This document shows, one piece after another, positions 37,901 through 45,860 of a stretch of DNA of 64,000 nucleotides. This DNA is from Nemertoderma westbladi. Lineage: Eukaryota; Xenacoelomorpha; Nemertodermatida; Nemertodermatidae. The notes under the pieces were generated by a model. It saw only the letters and a list, made by a program, of their open reading frames with translations. It made no database searches and had not been told where the DNA came from. The position numbers were made by a program, and so were the translations under genes. The DNA is taken from the NCBI GenBank assembly GCA_032718475.1, contig JAUCBJ010001693.1, forward strand, positions 1 to 64,000. Reading direction: 5' to 3'. How positions within the stretch are numbered: position 1 is the stretch's first letter; each line of letters begins with the position of its first letter.

Positions 37901-40900
37901 CGTCTCATCCTCAGATCCTACAGAATAGCTGTTAGCAGTACCGGACCTGGTGGTAGGCCTAAATATTGACGATCTGTACCCTCTCGAAAATTTGAATGAG
38001 CAAGATGACGCGATGTTTTCGGAGCTACTGACTCAGAAATCTTAGGATGATATATATCTGAATGCGTGGGCGGCATTAATAGAGTATTATCGTCGTAAGT
38101 AAACAACGATAACGCTGCTGATATTTTTTTCAAATAAAATAATATATTCGATATAAAAACATTACGGAAAACACTATTTTCCACTCATTTTCTTTAGCAA
38201 TATTCAGTTATTCTAACCTCGTGTGGACAGAATCGTTGTATTTCGCTAAATTGAAAATGAGTGAAAAAAGCGGTGTTTTCCGCTTACTTTTTTTTTTATC
38301 GAAAAATAGTCCTATATACTGACACCTCATTATACCAAGCGTCGCTTTGGTTGATCAACCTGTTCAACAACTTGTGCTATGGCAACAATTATAGCGATTT
38401 TATCCAATAGGAACCGACCTCTGGTTTAGACTCATCCACTGCCCTTCAACTTATGACCACCCTCAAGCGGTTCACACGCGAATCGGGGAAAACTGTTATA
38501 ACCAGTATCCATCAGCCTTCAAGTCAAATATTCGAGGTTGGTAGTTTTTCTATGTAACCCTTATTTACCCTTCAATTTTACACTTAAATATTTGAGTTGG
38601 GTAGTTTATACTATTTGGAGGCAGACACGTTCAAGTGTTATGGAGACATCAGCGAACGAGGATTATCCGTTTGTGTTGACTTTGATTTGTGTGTCCGTTT
38701 GTCTAATTGAGTAAGTCCAGTGGTAAGGCAACCCCGACAGTATAGTAAACCAGTAACAAACTGTATTAATGTATATCAAGGCGTCTTTTAATACTTTATT
38801 AAAGGACGCCTTGTCCTTTAATATAGGCCAGGTTCCACCTTGGTGTAGTGGTTGTATTGAATTCACATCTCCCGTAGGTCGTGGGTTCGATCCTCACATG
38901 GGCCAGGGCAGTTTTCGTTTCGGCACGAATGCTTTAAAGGGACCAGCCAGGCGCATCTCTCTGCCTTGCATCCTTAACCATTTAACGCCCATTGCACCTT
39001 AAATGGAACATGGTATATAGAGAGATATGGGCGGTTGCTGCTTTGAAAGAAACGTGATTTTTTTTTATATGAGTAAATTACATGTCAATTTCAAAACTGG
39101 AAATTGCCTGTTGAAAAGTGGTATTTTTGAAAAATTTAGGTGTCTTTTTGAATCTTAAAATTATGAGATGTGGGGTAGTCAAAAATTTTCCAAAATTAGC
39201 TTTCCTGTTGGCCTGAATGCTATGTTAATCTTTTTTTATCAGTTTCAGCTTTCAAATTGTTATTTAACAATGTTTAATACAGCAGTAAAGTGAAATGTTC
39301 CATTTAAGGTGCGTTGGGACTTCAAACTCTTTTTTTTACATTTTTTGAAAATTGCTTCATTTACTAACAGTTATAATTACTGTATAATTATGTTGCTATT
39401 ACGCATCATTTTATCTCGTTTAGCTGTCATACAGTCCACATTCTAGACCTGACTCGAATAAATTGCATTTCCTTGACCTGATTTTGATAAACTTTGTAAA
39501 AATGTGTGACACTCCTCGGGGTGGGCCACGATCTTACGCTCCCGATCTCAGTGAGGCCATGTCCTGTCCAGGTTTGCTGGGTGGTGGGGACAGGAAGAGC
39601 GGAGGTTGATGTCCTCTCGGGTTACTCTGCAGATGTGGACAGGGAGGTTAGGGCAGAATCTAGGTGTGTGTTGGCTGGTTGGTGGCCAAGGATGAGGGAA
39701 ACAAGGGGTCCAGCCTGGCAAACGGCGTCTACATTTGCAGCTGGTGCATGGTCAGTTGCCTTGTGCAGGCCTAGACCCCCCATAGCGGTTGGAAGGCATG
39801 CCTTGTTGTATGACCAGTCAGAGAGCGAACCTCCGACCAGGTCAGAAAAGGAGTCACGCATGATGAGGTCGAATTCCAAGGAATACTGCACTACCTGAGA
39901 TGGAGGGCAACAGCGCAGGGCGTAGATGACCTTGTGGTAAGCAGGAGCGGAGGAGGGCAGTTTACATCTGTGAGTCCTGCAGGTCTGGCAGGCATGCAAT
40001 TATGGCACGGACCTTTATTGATCCGTCCCATAACAGTATAAGGATCAGCATCAGTATATCAGAACAGCAGTACTTTTGTGCACAATCTACTTATTGATAC
40101 AAAAGTCGATAACTTGATAGGCCTAGTCTATGTAGTTTATATACTATACCTATAGGACTATAAACGGAACTCGATAAACCGAAAGTAAATCTGACAGAAC
40201 ATCCCGGTTTACATCATCTGATAAATGGCTACTGGAACCTATCTTAACAACAGTAACTTTTTTCCAGTTAGTTTATATCAGTAAGTACAGTATATCAGTG
40301 TTACACCTGCTTATCCATACTGTAGCTGAATAGCCTAACTAATTGCAGTAGCTTCTGAAAAATCAATGCCAGGGTCCTATATAATTTATGTAAGAACTTA
40401 TAAAGTTCTGAAAAGAGAATGCCTTTCCAACATTTAGAAAAAAATATGTGCTCTAATGCCCAACGCACCTTAAATGGAACATAGCTGTAACTTCTGAACA
40501 AACACTTTTTTTGCAAAAGTGTAAATGTAAAGTTTTTTTATTGGGCCATTTTGAGTTAGTTTCCAAAATATGAAACATTTTTGACATGGGGAAGTAGGTG
40601 TGGGCGTTAAACGGATAAGTGGTAGCTAAATGAGTACTGGAGTTTCCTCTGGGGAGTAAAGTTCTGGGGGGGGGGGGCCGCACTGGAAATAAGTCGTCAG
40701 ACTTTGTGCGTAATACCTGGCCTAGCGGCCGAAGAAAATTTACTTTACTTTACTTTATTTTGTCCAATACCATAACAGCTGTAATACTGGGCTGGCAGTG
40801 TGTGATCTAAATGTTTCAGTTCAGTACATTTTATTTGTTCCAGATGTTCGATAAACTGTTGTTGCTTAGCAATGGACAAGTGGCTTACTATGGACCCGGT

Positions 40901-41826
40901 GCAGAAATTATTGACTTCTTTAAAGATGTTGGTGTTCCTTGTAAAACCAATTACAATCCCGCCGACTTTATTAGTAAGTTTATTGAAAACATAACTCCCT
41001 TTTTTTGTACCCATACCCAGCAGCCAGTAAACTCTATTCAGTCGACACCAAACAGTGCGCTCCAGGCAACAGGAATGTCTGCGGGTTCCTTTGCTAACTG
41101 GACTCGACTACAACCTGGACAAGTTCATATCGGAGGTTGGTGGCAAGTGAACCCAATAGCGGTCGCTTCCATCACAACGCTCCGCTTGTGTATCCTCCAT
41201 AGTGTTCCAGATGAAAACATGAATATCTTTCCATTTTGCTTGTTTTTATACTGTGTAACTGTATTCTATCTATGAAACCGGGCCCACACACTGCCACTGA
41301 TGGATTATTTTCCTCAGCGTTTAGAAACGGTAAAGTTTGTGGAATAAGAAATAAATAAATTATAAAATGCTATGCAATAAATCTACTAAGTTCATACTTT
41401 GCAATTTGTAGTGGAACAACTACGAGAATCTAAAGAGGTAGAAACCACTATTGTTGAGGGTTTCAATAAGATTCGGGAGAAGGACCCGGAGCTAAAACTA
41501 CCGTCAGAAGGCGACGAGAATGTGAAAGTCGCTGTACTTCCAGAGGATAACACGGTTAGTGGGAAACTATTCAAGTGCAATGGACCCGTTTAGTGTTTGT
41601 ATAGGTATAGCAGGTATTGTTTGTTACACAAAATGTATTTACTATAATGTTGACTGTATTTACGTGTGTCTTTTATTTAGTAAATATTATTTTTTAATGA
41701 TAGGAACATAAATGGAAGGAATCGAAATGGCCGACTTCGTTTTGGACACAGTATTCAACCCTCACCAAGAGAGCGTTCAAACAGAATATCAAAGTTATTC
41801 TTGATAAATTCAATATTATTCAACAG
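16869..41826 (+). CDS. ABCG-type half ABC transporter, 5' part (11 exons, incomplete at 3' end)
   Basis: Members of this family are membrane half transporters that dimerise and use ATP to export lipids, sterols or other small molecules. The order is nucleotide-binding domain first, membrane domain second. Eleven exons with GT-AG introns and matching phases encode about 400 residues. These are an N-terminal extension, Walker A GPSGAGKTT, Q-loop LQHDVFF, signature [10 protein letters not shown], Walker [16 protein letters not shown]-loop SIHQPSS, a YYGPG motif, and the linker ending in [10 protein letters not shown] and [10 protein letters not shown] just before where TM1 is expected. No membrane-domain exon is found between 41827 and 64000. 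The gene either continues beyond the window or is truncated. Introns 4, 6 and 8 carry duplications of their own 5' splice-site regions. Exact ABCG subgroup not determined; exon 2 is uncertain. Confidence 0.88.
17222..17866. mobile_element. Foldback element made of two inverted tRNA-SINE-like arms (ABCG intron 1)
   Basis: Two arms of about 300 bp (17222-17524 and 17590-17866) are near-perfect reverse complements around a spacer of about 65 bp. Each outer end is a tRNA-like sequence. On the + strand at 17792-17862 there is a box A-like TAGCTGAATGGTTAGAGCG and a box B-like GGTCACCAGTTCGATCCC. The mirror copy lies on the - strand at 17222-17290. The element therefore has pol III-type promoters at both ends pointing outward. 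The arms continue with shared non-tRNA sequence. The transcribed palindrome inside intron 1 could form a long hairpin. Confidence 0.8.
17792..17862 (+). other. tRNA-like SINE head, right arm
   Basis: Box A-like and box B-like pol III promoter motifs have tRNA-like spacing. The sequence does not fold to a clean acceptor stem, so I read it as a SINE head rather than a functional tRNA gene. The inverted partner is at 17222-17290 on the - strand. Confidence 0.65.
18706..18825 (+). CDS. ABCG exon 2 (tentative, possible cassette)
   Basis: An open stretch ends at a good GTGAGT donor (18826) in phase 0. The only acceptor I find that joins exon 1 in frame is the AG at 18704-18705, which has a poor pyrimidine tract. 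That gives 40 codons rich in N and T, with no motif. Because it would be phase 0 on both sides, exon 1 could also splice directly to exon 3. Confidence 0.4.
19155..20122. repeat. 51-bp minisatellite (ABCG intron 2), about 18-19 copies
   Basis: The unit is about 51 bp, with GGTCCGGATAATAGGGAG, then ACACCCAGCTGTGGACAAGG and TAATTAATTAG. Variants replace the AGACACCCA part with CCACCTA or a longer CAGCCACCTACTGTA form, so copies range from about 46 to 57 bp. The reverse strand is open in one frame across uniform 51-bp units (a 108-codon artefact). The array lies mid-intron, and I see no match to the neighbouring exons. Confidence 0.93.
20394..20533 (+). CDS. ABCG exon 3
   Basis: Acceptor TTATTTAG, then 46 codons plus two bases, donor GTAAGTA at 20534. 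The exon encodes a polar stretch followed by a Cys-rich segment, [14 protein letters not shown]. This is an N-terminal extension ahead of the nucleotide-binding domain, and I do not recognise it from other ABCG proteins. It could bind metal or form disulfides, but that is conjecture. It joins exon 4 through a split AG|T serine codon. Confidence 0.75.
20960..21096 (+). CDS. ABCG exon 4 (ends inside Walker A)
   Basis: Acceptor GTTTTTCAG. Encodes [10 protein letters not shown], then [20 protein letters not shown] (A-loop and first strands of the NBD), and ends GPSG. The final Gly codon is split after its first base, so the junction lies inside the Walker A motif. Donor GTAAGTATT at 21097. The last 16 exon bases with this donor are the founder copy of the 28-bp repeat that fills the start of intron 4. 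Confidence 0.95.
21081..21568. repeat. 28-bp minisatellite that includes the exon 4 end and 5' splice site
   Basis: The unit is GTTATGGGACCAAGTG followed by GTAAGTATTTGG, about 17 copies. The first copy overlaps exon 4 (GTTATGGGGCCAAGTG at 21081-21096, with the true GTAAGT donor next to it). Nearly every later copy keeps an intact donor-like AGTG|GTAAGTAT. Variants alternate GGGACC and GGGACG and GGGTT and GAGTT. One more degenerate copy sits at about 22626-22660, beyond the hAT insertion. A G-run of 19 or more ends the array at 21593-21611. Confidence 0.95.
21624..22617. mobile_element. Non-autonomous hAT element (994 bp) in ABCG intron 4
   Basis: Inverted termini CAGGCCCGTAGCCAG (left) and CAGTGCCGTAGCCAG (right, reverse complement) are flanked by an exact 8-bp direct repeat ATTCCAAC (21616-21623 and 22618-22625). 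An 8-bp duplication with CAG-type ends is the hAT signature. No transposase ORF is present. On the - strand at about 21740-21775 there is a tRNA box A-like TGGCGAAGTTGGTAGAGC, so a SINE head fragment seems to be embedded. The insertion splits the 28-bp array from its last degenerate copy. Confidence 0.9.
22730..22902 (+). CDS. ABCG exon 5 (Walker A to Q-loop)
   Basis: Acceptor CTTCCCTAG. The exon completes the split Gly codon, then [34 protein letters not shown] and [17 protein letters not shown]. It holds the phosphate-binding Lys/Thr of Walker A and the Q-loop Gln. Ends in phase 0 at a GTAAGA donor. Confidence 0.97.
23115..24345. repeat. 53-bp minisatellite with inverted flanks (ABCG intron 5)
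   Basis: About 11 units of 53 bp occupy about 23525-24130. Each has AATTAACATGAATCCGCG, TTTTACACCCCTTCCC and GGATCCAGTAACACTTGGT. The flanks carry degenerate GGATCCGGATC and TTTTACAC fragments. The left flank (about 23143-23175, AAAACGCGGATCCGGATC) is inverted relative to the right flank (about 24285-24330, GGGATCCGCGTTTTACAC). The whole block may be one element with short inverted ends whose interior expanded. The reverse-strand ORF here comes from the repeat. Confidence 0.8.
24632..24737 (+). CDS. ABCG exon 6 (helical subdomain)
   Basis: Acceptor CCCTCTCTTAG. Encodes [17 protein letters not shown], then [13 protein letters not shown], the helical segment between Q-loop and signature. It ends one base into an Ile codon at a GTAAGT donor (24738). 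The last 51 exon bases plus GTAAG form the first unit of the 56-bp array that fills intron 6. Confidence 0.95.
24687..32541. repeat. 56-bp minisatellite that includes the exon 6 end and 5' splice site, about 140 copies
   Basis: The unit is TTGTTAACTGTATCATCG, then ATAGCTTGGATCTGGGTC, then TCTGTAGAAACACAAGTAAG (56 bp). The founder copy is at 24687-24742: its first 51 bases are exon 6 coding sequence and its last five are the start of the donor. About 7.85 kb of head-to-tail copies follow, nearly all with CACAA|GTAAGT intact. Common variants are GGGCCTC for GGGTCTC, TCTATAG for TCTGTAG, GATAACTTGG, and an AAACAAACACAAG form four bases longer. A few copies keep the exonic TTAACGG. The last partial unit breaks down at about 32541, some 70 bases before exon 7. 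Confidence 0.97.
32612..32712 (+). CDS. ABCG exon 7 (ABC signature and Walker B)
   Basis: Acceptor TTTATTTCAG. Completes the split Ile codon, then [15 protein letters not shown] (signature), [17 protein letters not shown] (Walker B). Ends in phase 0 after the Walker B Asp at a GTGAGT donor, so the catalytic Glu is the first codon of exon 8. Confidence 0.97.
33799..36845. repeat. 24-bp minisatellite, about 120 copies plus degenerate tail
   Basis: The unit is AATAACTATT(G/T)ACATACTTGTTGC (24 bp). Copies are almost identical except for a G/T choice at one position that switches GAC and TAC, giving a two-letter pattern along the array. Since 24 is a multiple of three, one forward frame stays open for 646 codons (34772-36712) with an eight-residue hydrophobic repeat. 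I do not consider this a gene. The last copies (36695-36845) are degenerate. Confidence 0.96.
37490..37765. repeat. AT-rich palindrome
   Basis: Inverted arms of about 130 bp are built from TTAACTAATTTTC and GTTAAAAAAGT-like text. They meet at about 37645 around AGAGCCCTTTTCAAATAAAAAGGCTCT. The sequence would form a long hairpin in single strands. Confidence 0.75.
38411..38536 (+). CDS. ABCG exon 8 (Walker B Glu, D-loop, H-loop)
   Basis: Acceptor ATCCAATAG. Encodes [35 protein letters not shown] and QIFE. It contains the catalytic Glu, the D-loop and the switch His. Phase 0 at both ends. The donor is GTTGGT, weaker than others in the gene. The last exon bases with the donor recur once 60 bases downstream (38582-38608). 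Confidence 0.95.
38835..38905 (+). other. tRNA-like SINE head (ABCG intron 8)
   Basis: GGTGTAGTGGTTGTA (box A-like) and GTGGGTTCGATCCTCAC (box B with T-arm stem) lie at tRNA-like spacing. The ends do not form a full acceptor stem. It is a tRNA-derived SINE head, followed by body sequence to about 38990. Confidence 0.65.
38985..39320. repeat. Inverted pair around GCACCTTAAATGGAACAT
   Basis: GCACCTTAAATGGAACAT at about 38993-39010 is inverted at about 39297-39315. A third, forward copy (GCACCTTAAATGGAACAT) lies at about 40464-40481. The segment between the first pair is AT-rich and non-coding. Possibly a short MITE and a fragment of another copy. Confidence 0.55.
39622..39999 (-). pseudogene. 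Retroelement RT-associated fragment
   Basis: The reverse-strand reading of 125 codons contains [36 protein letters not shown] and [12 protein letters not shown]. The GGLGL and DHAPAA block is familiar from the C-terminal part of retroelement polymerases in invertebrate genomes. It has no start context or complete domain, and the similarity continues in another frame below 39622. A dead fragment in ABCG intron 8. Confidence 0.65.
40844..40973 (+). CDS. ABCG exon 9
   Basis: Acceptor TTTGTTCCAG. Encodes [19 protein letters not shown], then [23 protein letters not shown]. This is the end of the NBD, where ABCG proteins have the conserved YYGP and NPADF motifs. It ends one base into a Met codon completed by exon 10. 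Donor GTAAGT. Confidence 0.97.
41412..41554 (+). CDS. ABCG exon 10 (linker)
   Basis: Acceptor ATTTGTAG. Completes Met, then [19 protein letters not shown], a charged helical linker, and [12 protein letters not shown]. Ends in phase 0 at GTTAGT. Such acidic, poorly conserved linkers join NBD and membrane domain in ABCG proteins. Confidence 0.92.
41704..41826 (+). CDS. ABCG exon 11 (run-up to TM1), last exon seen
   Basis: Acceptor AATGATAG. Encodes [39 protein letters not shown]. The W-P-T-S-F-W-x-Q and KR-F motifs are those immediately before the first membrane helix of ABCG transporters. Donor GTAAGT at 41827 in phase 0. The next exon should start TM1 but is not visible in the following 22 kb. 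Confidence 0.93.
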
Positions 41827-41908
41827 GTAAGTCACTTCTCCAGACAATCTCTGCAAAACGTAACACCTTCTTATCTTTATTTTAATTACCAATGAATAAC
41901 AAATTATA

Positions 41909-42818
41909 TACACCATGACCCGTAATATAGTGTCATTTTCTGATGACACGGACCCCCCCCCCCCCATATTTTTCTACAAATCTTTATCATATTGCTTGAA
42001 ATTAGAAACACAACTAGTTCAACTCACCGTCGTTGTTACAATGAAGCTGGAATTTTCGATTTCGCCTTTAAATTTTTTTATAAGCGTTTTAAAAAAGTGT
42101 CTTTTGCGAAATCGCACCCTCTGTATCATTGCCATTCTTCACTTTAGTCGTAATTTTTGTCACATCAATAGAAAGCTTGCGTTGCAAGGATTTCAAATAT
42201 GTAACAATATCTGAATTTCATTGAGAAACAGCTGAGATATAGGCGTTCGAAGATTGCAAGAATTATTGTTCGCTGCAGGCCATTTATTCTATTTAATAAA
42301 TACACAATATTCTAGAACAATTTGTTTATGTATGATTAGCTAGGCAATATAGATATTGTATAGGCATACCGCTGTTGCCTACCAACTCATAAAATAAATA
42401 ACACATTCTAGAATTTTGTGTATTTATTAAATAGAATAAATGGCCTCCAGCGAACAATAATTCTTGCAATCTTTGAATGCCTATTTCTCAGCTGTTTCTC
42501 AATGAAATTCAGATATTGTTACATATTTCGAATCCTTGCAACGCAAGCTTTCTATTGATGTGAAAAAATTACGACTAAAGTGAAGAATGGCAATGATACA
42601 GAGGGTGCGATTTCGCAAAAGACACTTTTTTAAAACGCTTATAAATAAAATTTAAAGGCGAAATCGAAAATTCCGGCTTCATGGTAACAACCACGGTGAG
42701 TTGAACTAGTTGTGTTTCAAATTTAATATGATAAAGATTTGTAGAAAAATCTGGGGGGGGGGGGGGGGGGGGGGTCCGTGTCATCAGAAAATGTCACTAT
42801 ATTACGGGTCTTGGTGTA
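41909..42818. mobile_element. Foldback element, 910 bp, arms about 400 bp
   Basis: The whole element is an almost complete palindrome. Outer ends TACACCAWGACCCGTAATAT are inverted, and arms of about 400 bp meet around 42315-42400. A C-run of about 13 in the left arm (41949-41961) mirrors a G-run of about 22 in the right arm (42753-42774). No ORF other than arm-derived frames. Non-autonomous, in or beyond ABCG intron 11. Confidence 0.9.
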
Positions 42819-42865
42819 ATTCTTCAATAATATAGTGTTATTCTATAAAATAATAAATTCTCTCA

Positions 42866-43549
42866 TACACCATGTCCTGCAATATAGTGTCTTTATTACA
42901 AAAACACAAATCTTAGTGAGATTGCATGAAATTTGAAACAGAGATAGTTTCCCCTCCCGGCCACTGACTGGATGAGCCAGAATTTTTATTTTTTGATTTC
43001 AATCTTTAACTACAAGCGTTTAAAAAAAGTGTCTCCAGCGATATTACACCAGTTACACCGCAGTTATTCTTCTACCTTATAGCTGTTTGTTGGTACCAAT
43101 GGAAAGCTGGCCCTGCAAGGATTTCAAATATGTAACACAATTTGAATTTCGTTGAAAAATAGCTGAGATACGAGCGTTCAAATGTTGCATGGTTTTGCAC
43201 CTGCACGAGGGTATTTTATTCTATTAATAAATAAACCATATTCTGGAACACGTTTTGAATGTATAAATAGCTAATTATAGTTAATTAGTTAGTTATTTAT
43301 TGTCCCATGGGACCAATATAAACACACATCAAAACAAAACAAAAAACAAGTCAGGACAACCAGTACCTATAATGCTTAACGTTTGCGTATCAGTGCTTAA
43401 TAAGAGTATGATTAATAAGAGTATGATAATACTGTAGTATGTTTTTATAATAGTATAGTGGCCATGGTATTCCAGATTATGATGCATTTATTAAATAGAA
43501 TAAAACACCCTCGTGCAGGTGCATAACCATGCAACATTTGAACGCCCAT
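42866..43549. mobile_element. Second, diverged foldback copy, right arm truncated
   Basis: Starts TACACCATGTCCTGCAATAT, related to the end of the element at 41909. The left arm shares GGATTTCAAATATGTAACA and GCTGAGATA-like blocks. The right arm begins around 43480 and is cut at 43549 by the TIR element that starts at 43550. Confidence 0.8.
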
Positions 43550-45559
43550 GGCGAGTGTGAATATAACTTTAAGATAAATTGTATCTAATTATTTTAGACC
43601 ATATATTAATATTTTAATAATTTATAAATTTTAGATTCCGTGCAATTTAATATATAATTACAGCACTTAGGTTTTTACCATTTACCCCGACTGGGGGGTG
43701 TCCAGATTAATTAATAAATTAATAATAAGATTAATCGTAAATATATTTACGTACGATATTGTTCGTAAAAACAAAATATTTTTACTGCACTGTGAATAAA
43801 AGCATTTATGATTAATCGTACGATTTTTACGATTAATCGTATTTTATGACGAAAATTAAAATAAGCTGATGTGAATAAAATTTTACGAACGATCGTTGTC
43901 GTAAATATTGATCGTACGTATTAGAAATCGTTCGTATATTTACGGCAACTCACATTTGTGTCGTAGCTTAAATAAAGCAAAGTAATTGGCTAATATTAAT
44001 ATGTTTTAATAAATGTGGCCATTTTTGTATTTTTTAAACAAGTTTAGCTTTTTTATGGTAATTTCTACAATAATTTATTAATCATTAGAACATTATTTTC
44101 TAATTACGTACATGTCATTCGGATGGGAACCAGTCAAGCTGGCAATATATTTGCGATAGTGGAATAAAAAATATAAAAAATGCAACACACAACATGCAAT
44201 CGAACAAACAATGTAACTCAAACTTGAATATAAAATAACATCAACAACTAGAGTCCATAATACTCCTGCACTCGAGCTCGCTTCTGTGAAAAACTAAGAG
44301 AGTTTAATTGCAAAGGTTGTGGTAATAAAATCAGCATTAGTTACGTCAATTTGCTTCGGCGCCCCACAGAAATGCAGAATTGTACAGACTTTATTGAGTA
44401 ATTAGAGGTCGATATAGAGAACAGCCGGGGTAGCGCATTACAGTATTTAAGTAACATTATTTTACTTATTTTACTTTTTTCGCTCGAATTACCCGATAAT
44501 CGGGAGATAAAAGAACTTATTTTTTCATTGAGGGAGTAGCCACCCTAGAGTCAAAGTTTCAGATATTTGTTTTTTTTATTCATCTAGAGTAGAATTTAAT
44601 GAGAATTTAATTTAATTTCAAATCTTAAAACGGCTTAGTAGAGATATATAATTTAATTCCAGAGTAATCGTGGAATCTCTGCCTCCTATGAATCTGACCG
44701 TCACAATGTATGACGGTCAGGCAGACAATCCGACTGACAGACAGAGTAGATTAAATTAGACTAGATAATAATTGGAGGAAGCTCTATTCTTAGACATTCT
44801 GAAACTGATTAAAAATCAAACGTTTTCTAAAATTACAGGGGTTTCTATCTATTCTAGCTCTTACAGCATATTTTATGATATGCTTAAAAAATGTAAATTA
44901 GGATGAATGACTGGGGTGGGTATGAAACTTCTGTAGGACAAGACATGGATTATTTATATTCCTAGCCAGCCAGCCTGCATTCCATGCCTATTACTGTAGA
45001 GTCTGTTATTTTTATTTATTGTTTTCGTTCTCAGTAGTGAACGACCGGGGGTACAAAATCGACGGGGGTCGGGGCCGGGGGAATTGCTTTAGGCCGGGGC
45101 CGGGTATTAAAAAATAAATTTACAACACAACAATTCAAATTACTGTACAATAACATAAAAAAATTACTGGAAATAAAATGAATAATTTAATTTTATAGTG
45201 TAGGTAGGGTTGGGTGGGGTTAAAGACAGTTTTAGTCTAGGGTTGTGATTTCCGAATTACTAACTAACTCCGAATAACTGAGTCTCGTGCTGCGCGACGA
45301 GCGTGCAATGTTGTTGTCACGGACACGGCGTAATTTCAACCTACGATTGATCTTAAATTATTTACGATTAATCGTAGTGAAGATACGTTTTATTCACAAT
45401 AGCAATACGATTAATCTTTCTCACGATTAATCGTCAAATTTCTACGATCAATCTTGACAACGTGCGATTTTATTCACATCAAACATACGATTAATCGTAA
45501 AAATAGTACAAATTAGATCGTACGATGGCGATTAATTGTGAGTTTTATTCACACTCGCC
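43550..45559. mobile_element. 2.0-kb TIR element with palindromic subterminal repeats
   Basis: A 19-bp terminal inverted repeat GGCGAGTGTGAATAWAACT lies at both ends (one mismatch). In the outer 200-400 bp at each side the motif ACGATTAATCGT and degenerate forms occur about a dozen times. They are interspersed with GTGAATAAAA or its complement. The middle (44.0-45.3 kb) has no ORF of note. A G-rich stretch at about 45045-45112 contains several GGGG runs. It looks like a non-autonomous DNA transposon. No target-site duplication was recognised. Confidence 0.75.
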
Positions 45560-45733
45560 CTGGATATAGGGAATATGGAATGAAAATAATCCCGTTAACA
45601 GAATAAATACGCCTTTAATTTTTACAGGTATTGAAAATCACCCACCTAAATTATGTTGTATATTACATCCAATCAAGAACCTTTAATATAATTTAACCAA
45701 TGGACAACAGATTCTAGAATTTAATCTTCATAT

Positions 45734-45741
45734 TATATAAA
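45734..45741 (+). promoter_or_regulatory. TATA-box-like motif of basic-protein gene A
   Basis: TATATAAA about 125 bases upstream of the start codon at 45861. It is conserved in unit B at 50728-50735. Spacing fits a short 5' UTR. Confidence 0.5.
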
Positions 45742-45860
45742 TAACAAAAACGTCGATAAAACTTGTCATACGCAAAACACTAATGATTTAAGTTGCACAA
45801 AGTTTTATTAGGATAAATAAATAATAGAAACAGTACTGGTGATTAGGTTCCATTGCTGTG

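Larger units (their letters stand above)
32907..38313. mobile_element. 5.4-kb foldback-type element with long inverted ends (ABCG intron 7)
   Basis: The left arm (about 32907-33197) and right arm (about 38101-38313) are reverse complements. They share AGGACTATTWTTCGATAAAA at the tips, GTAAGCGSAAAACACCG, CTCATTTTCAATTTAGCGAA and AAAATGAGTGGAAAATAGTG. The left arm has an extra palindrome at about 32990-33094. Inside are the 24-bp array, a hairpin near 36855-36965, an inner inverted pair (36976-37001 and 37443-37468) and a long AT-rich palindrome (37490-37765). No transposase ORF. I could not fix a target-site duplication. Confidence 0.7.

Noticed and set aside
39506-39898. Forward-strand 130-codon frame
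   Set aside because: Antisense shadow of the reverse-strand retroelement fragment, which carries the recognisable GGLGL and HAPAA motifs.
41915-42784. Two protein-like frames of 70-99 codons on opposite strands
   Set aside because: They are the two arms of one palindrome read in mirror image. No motif.
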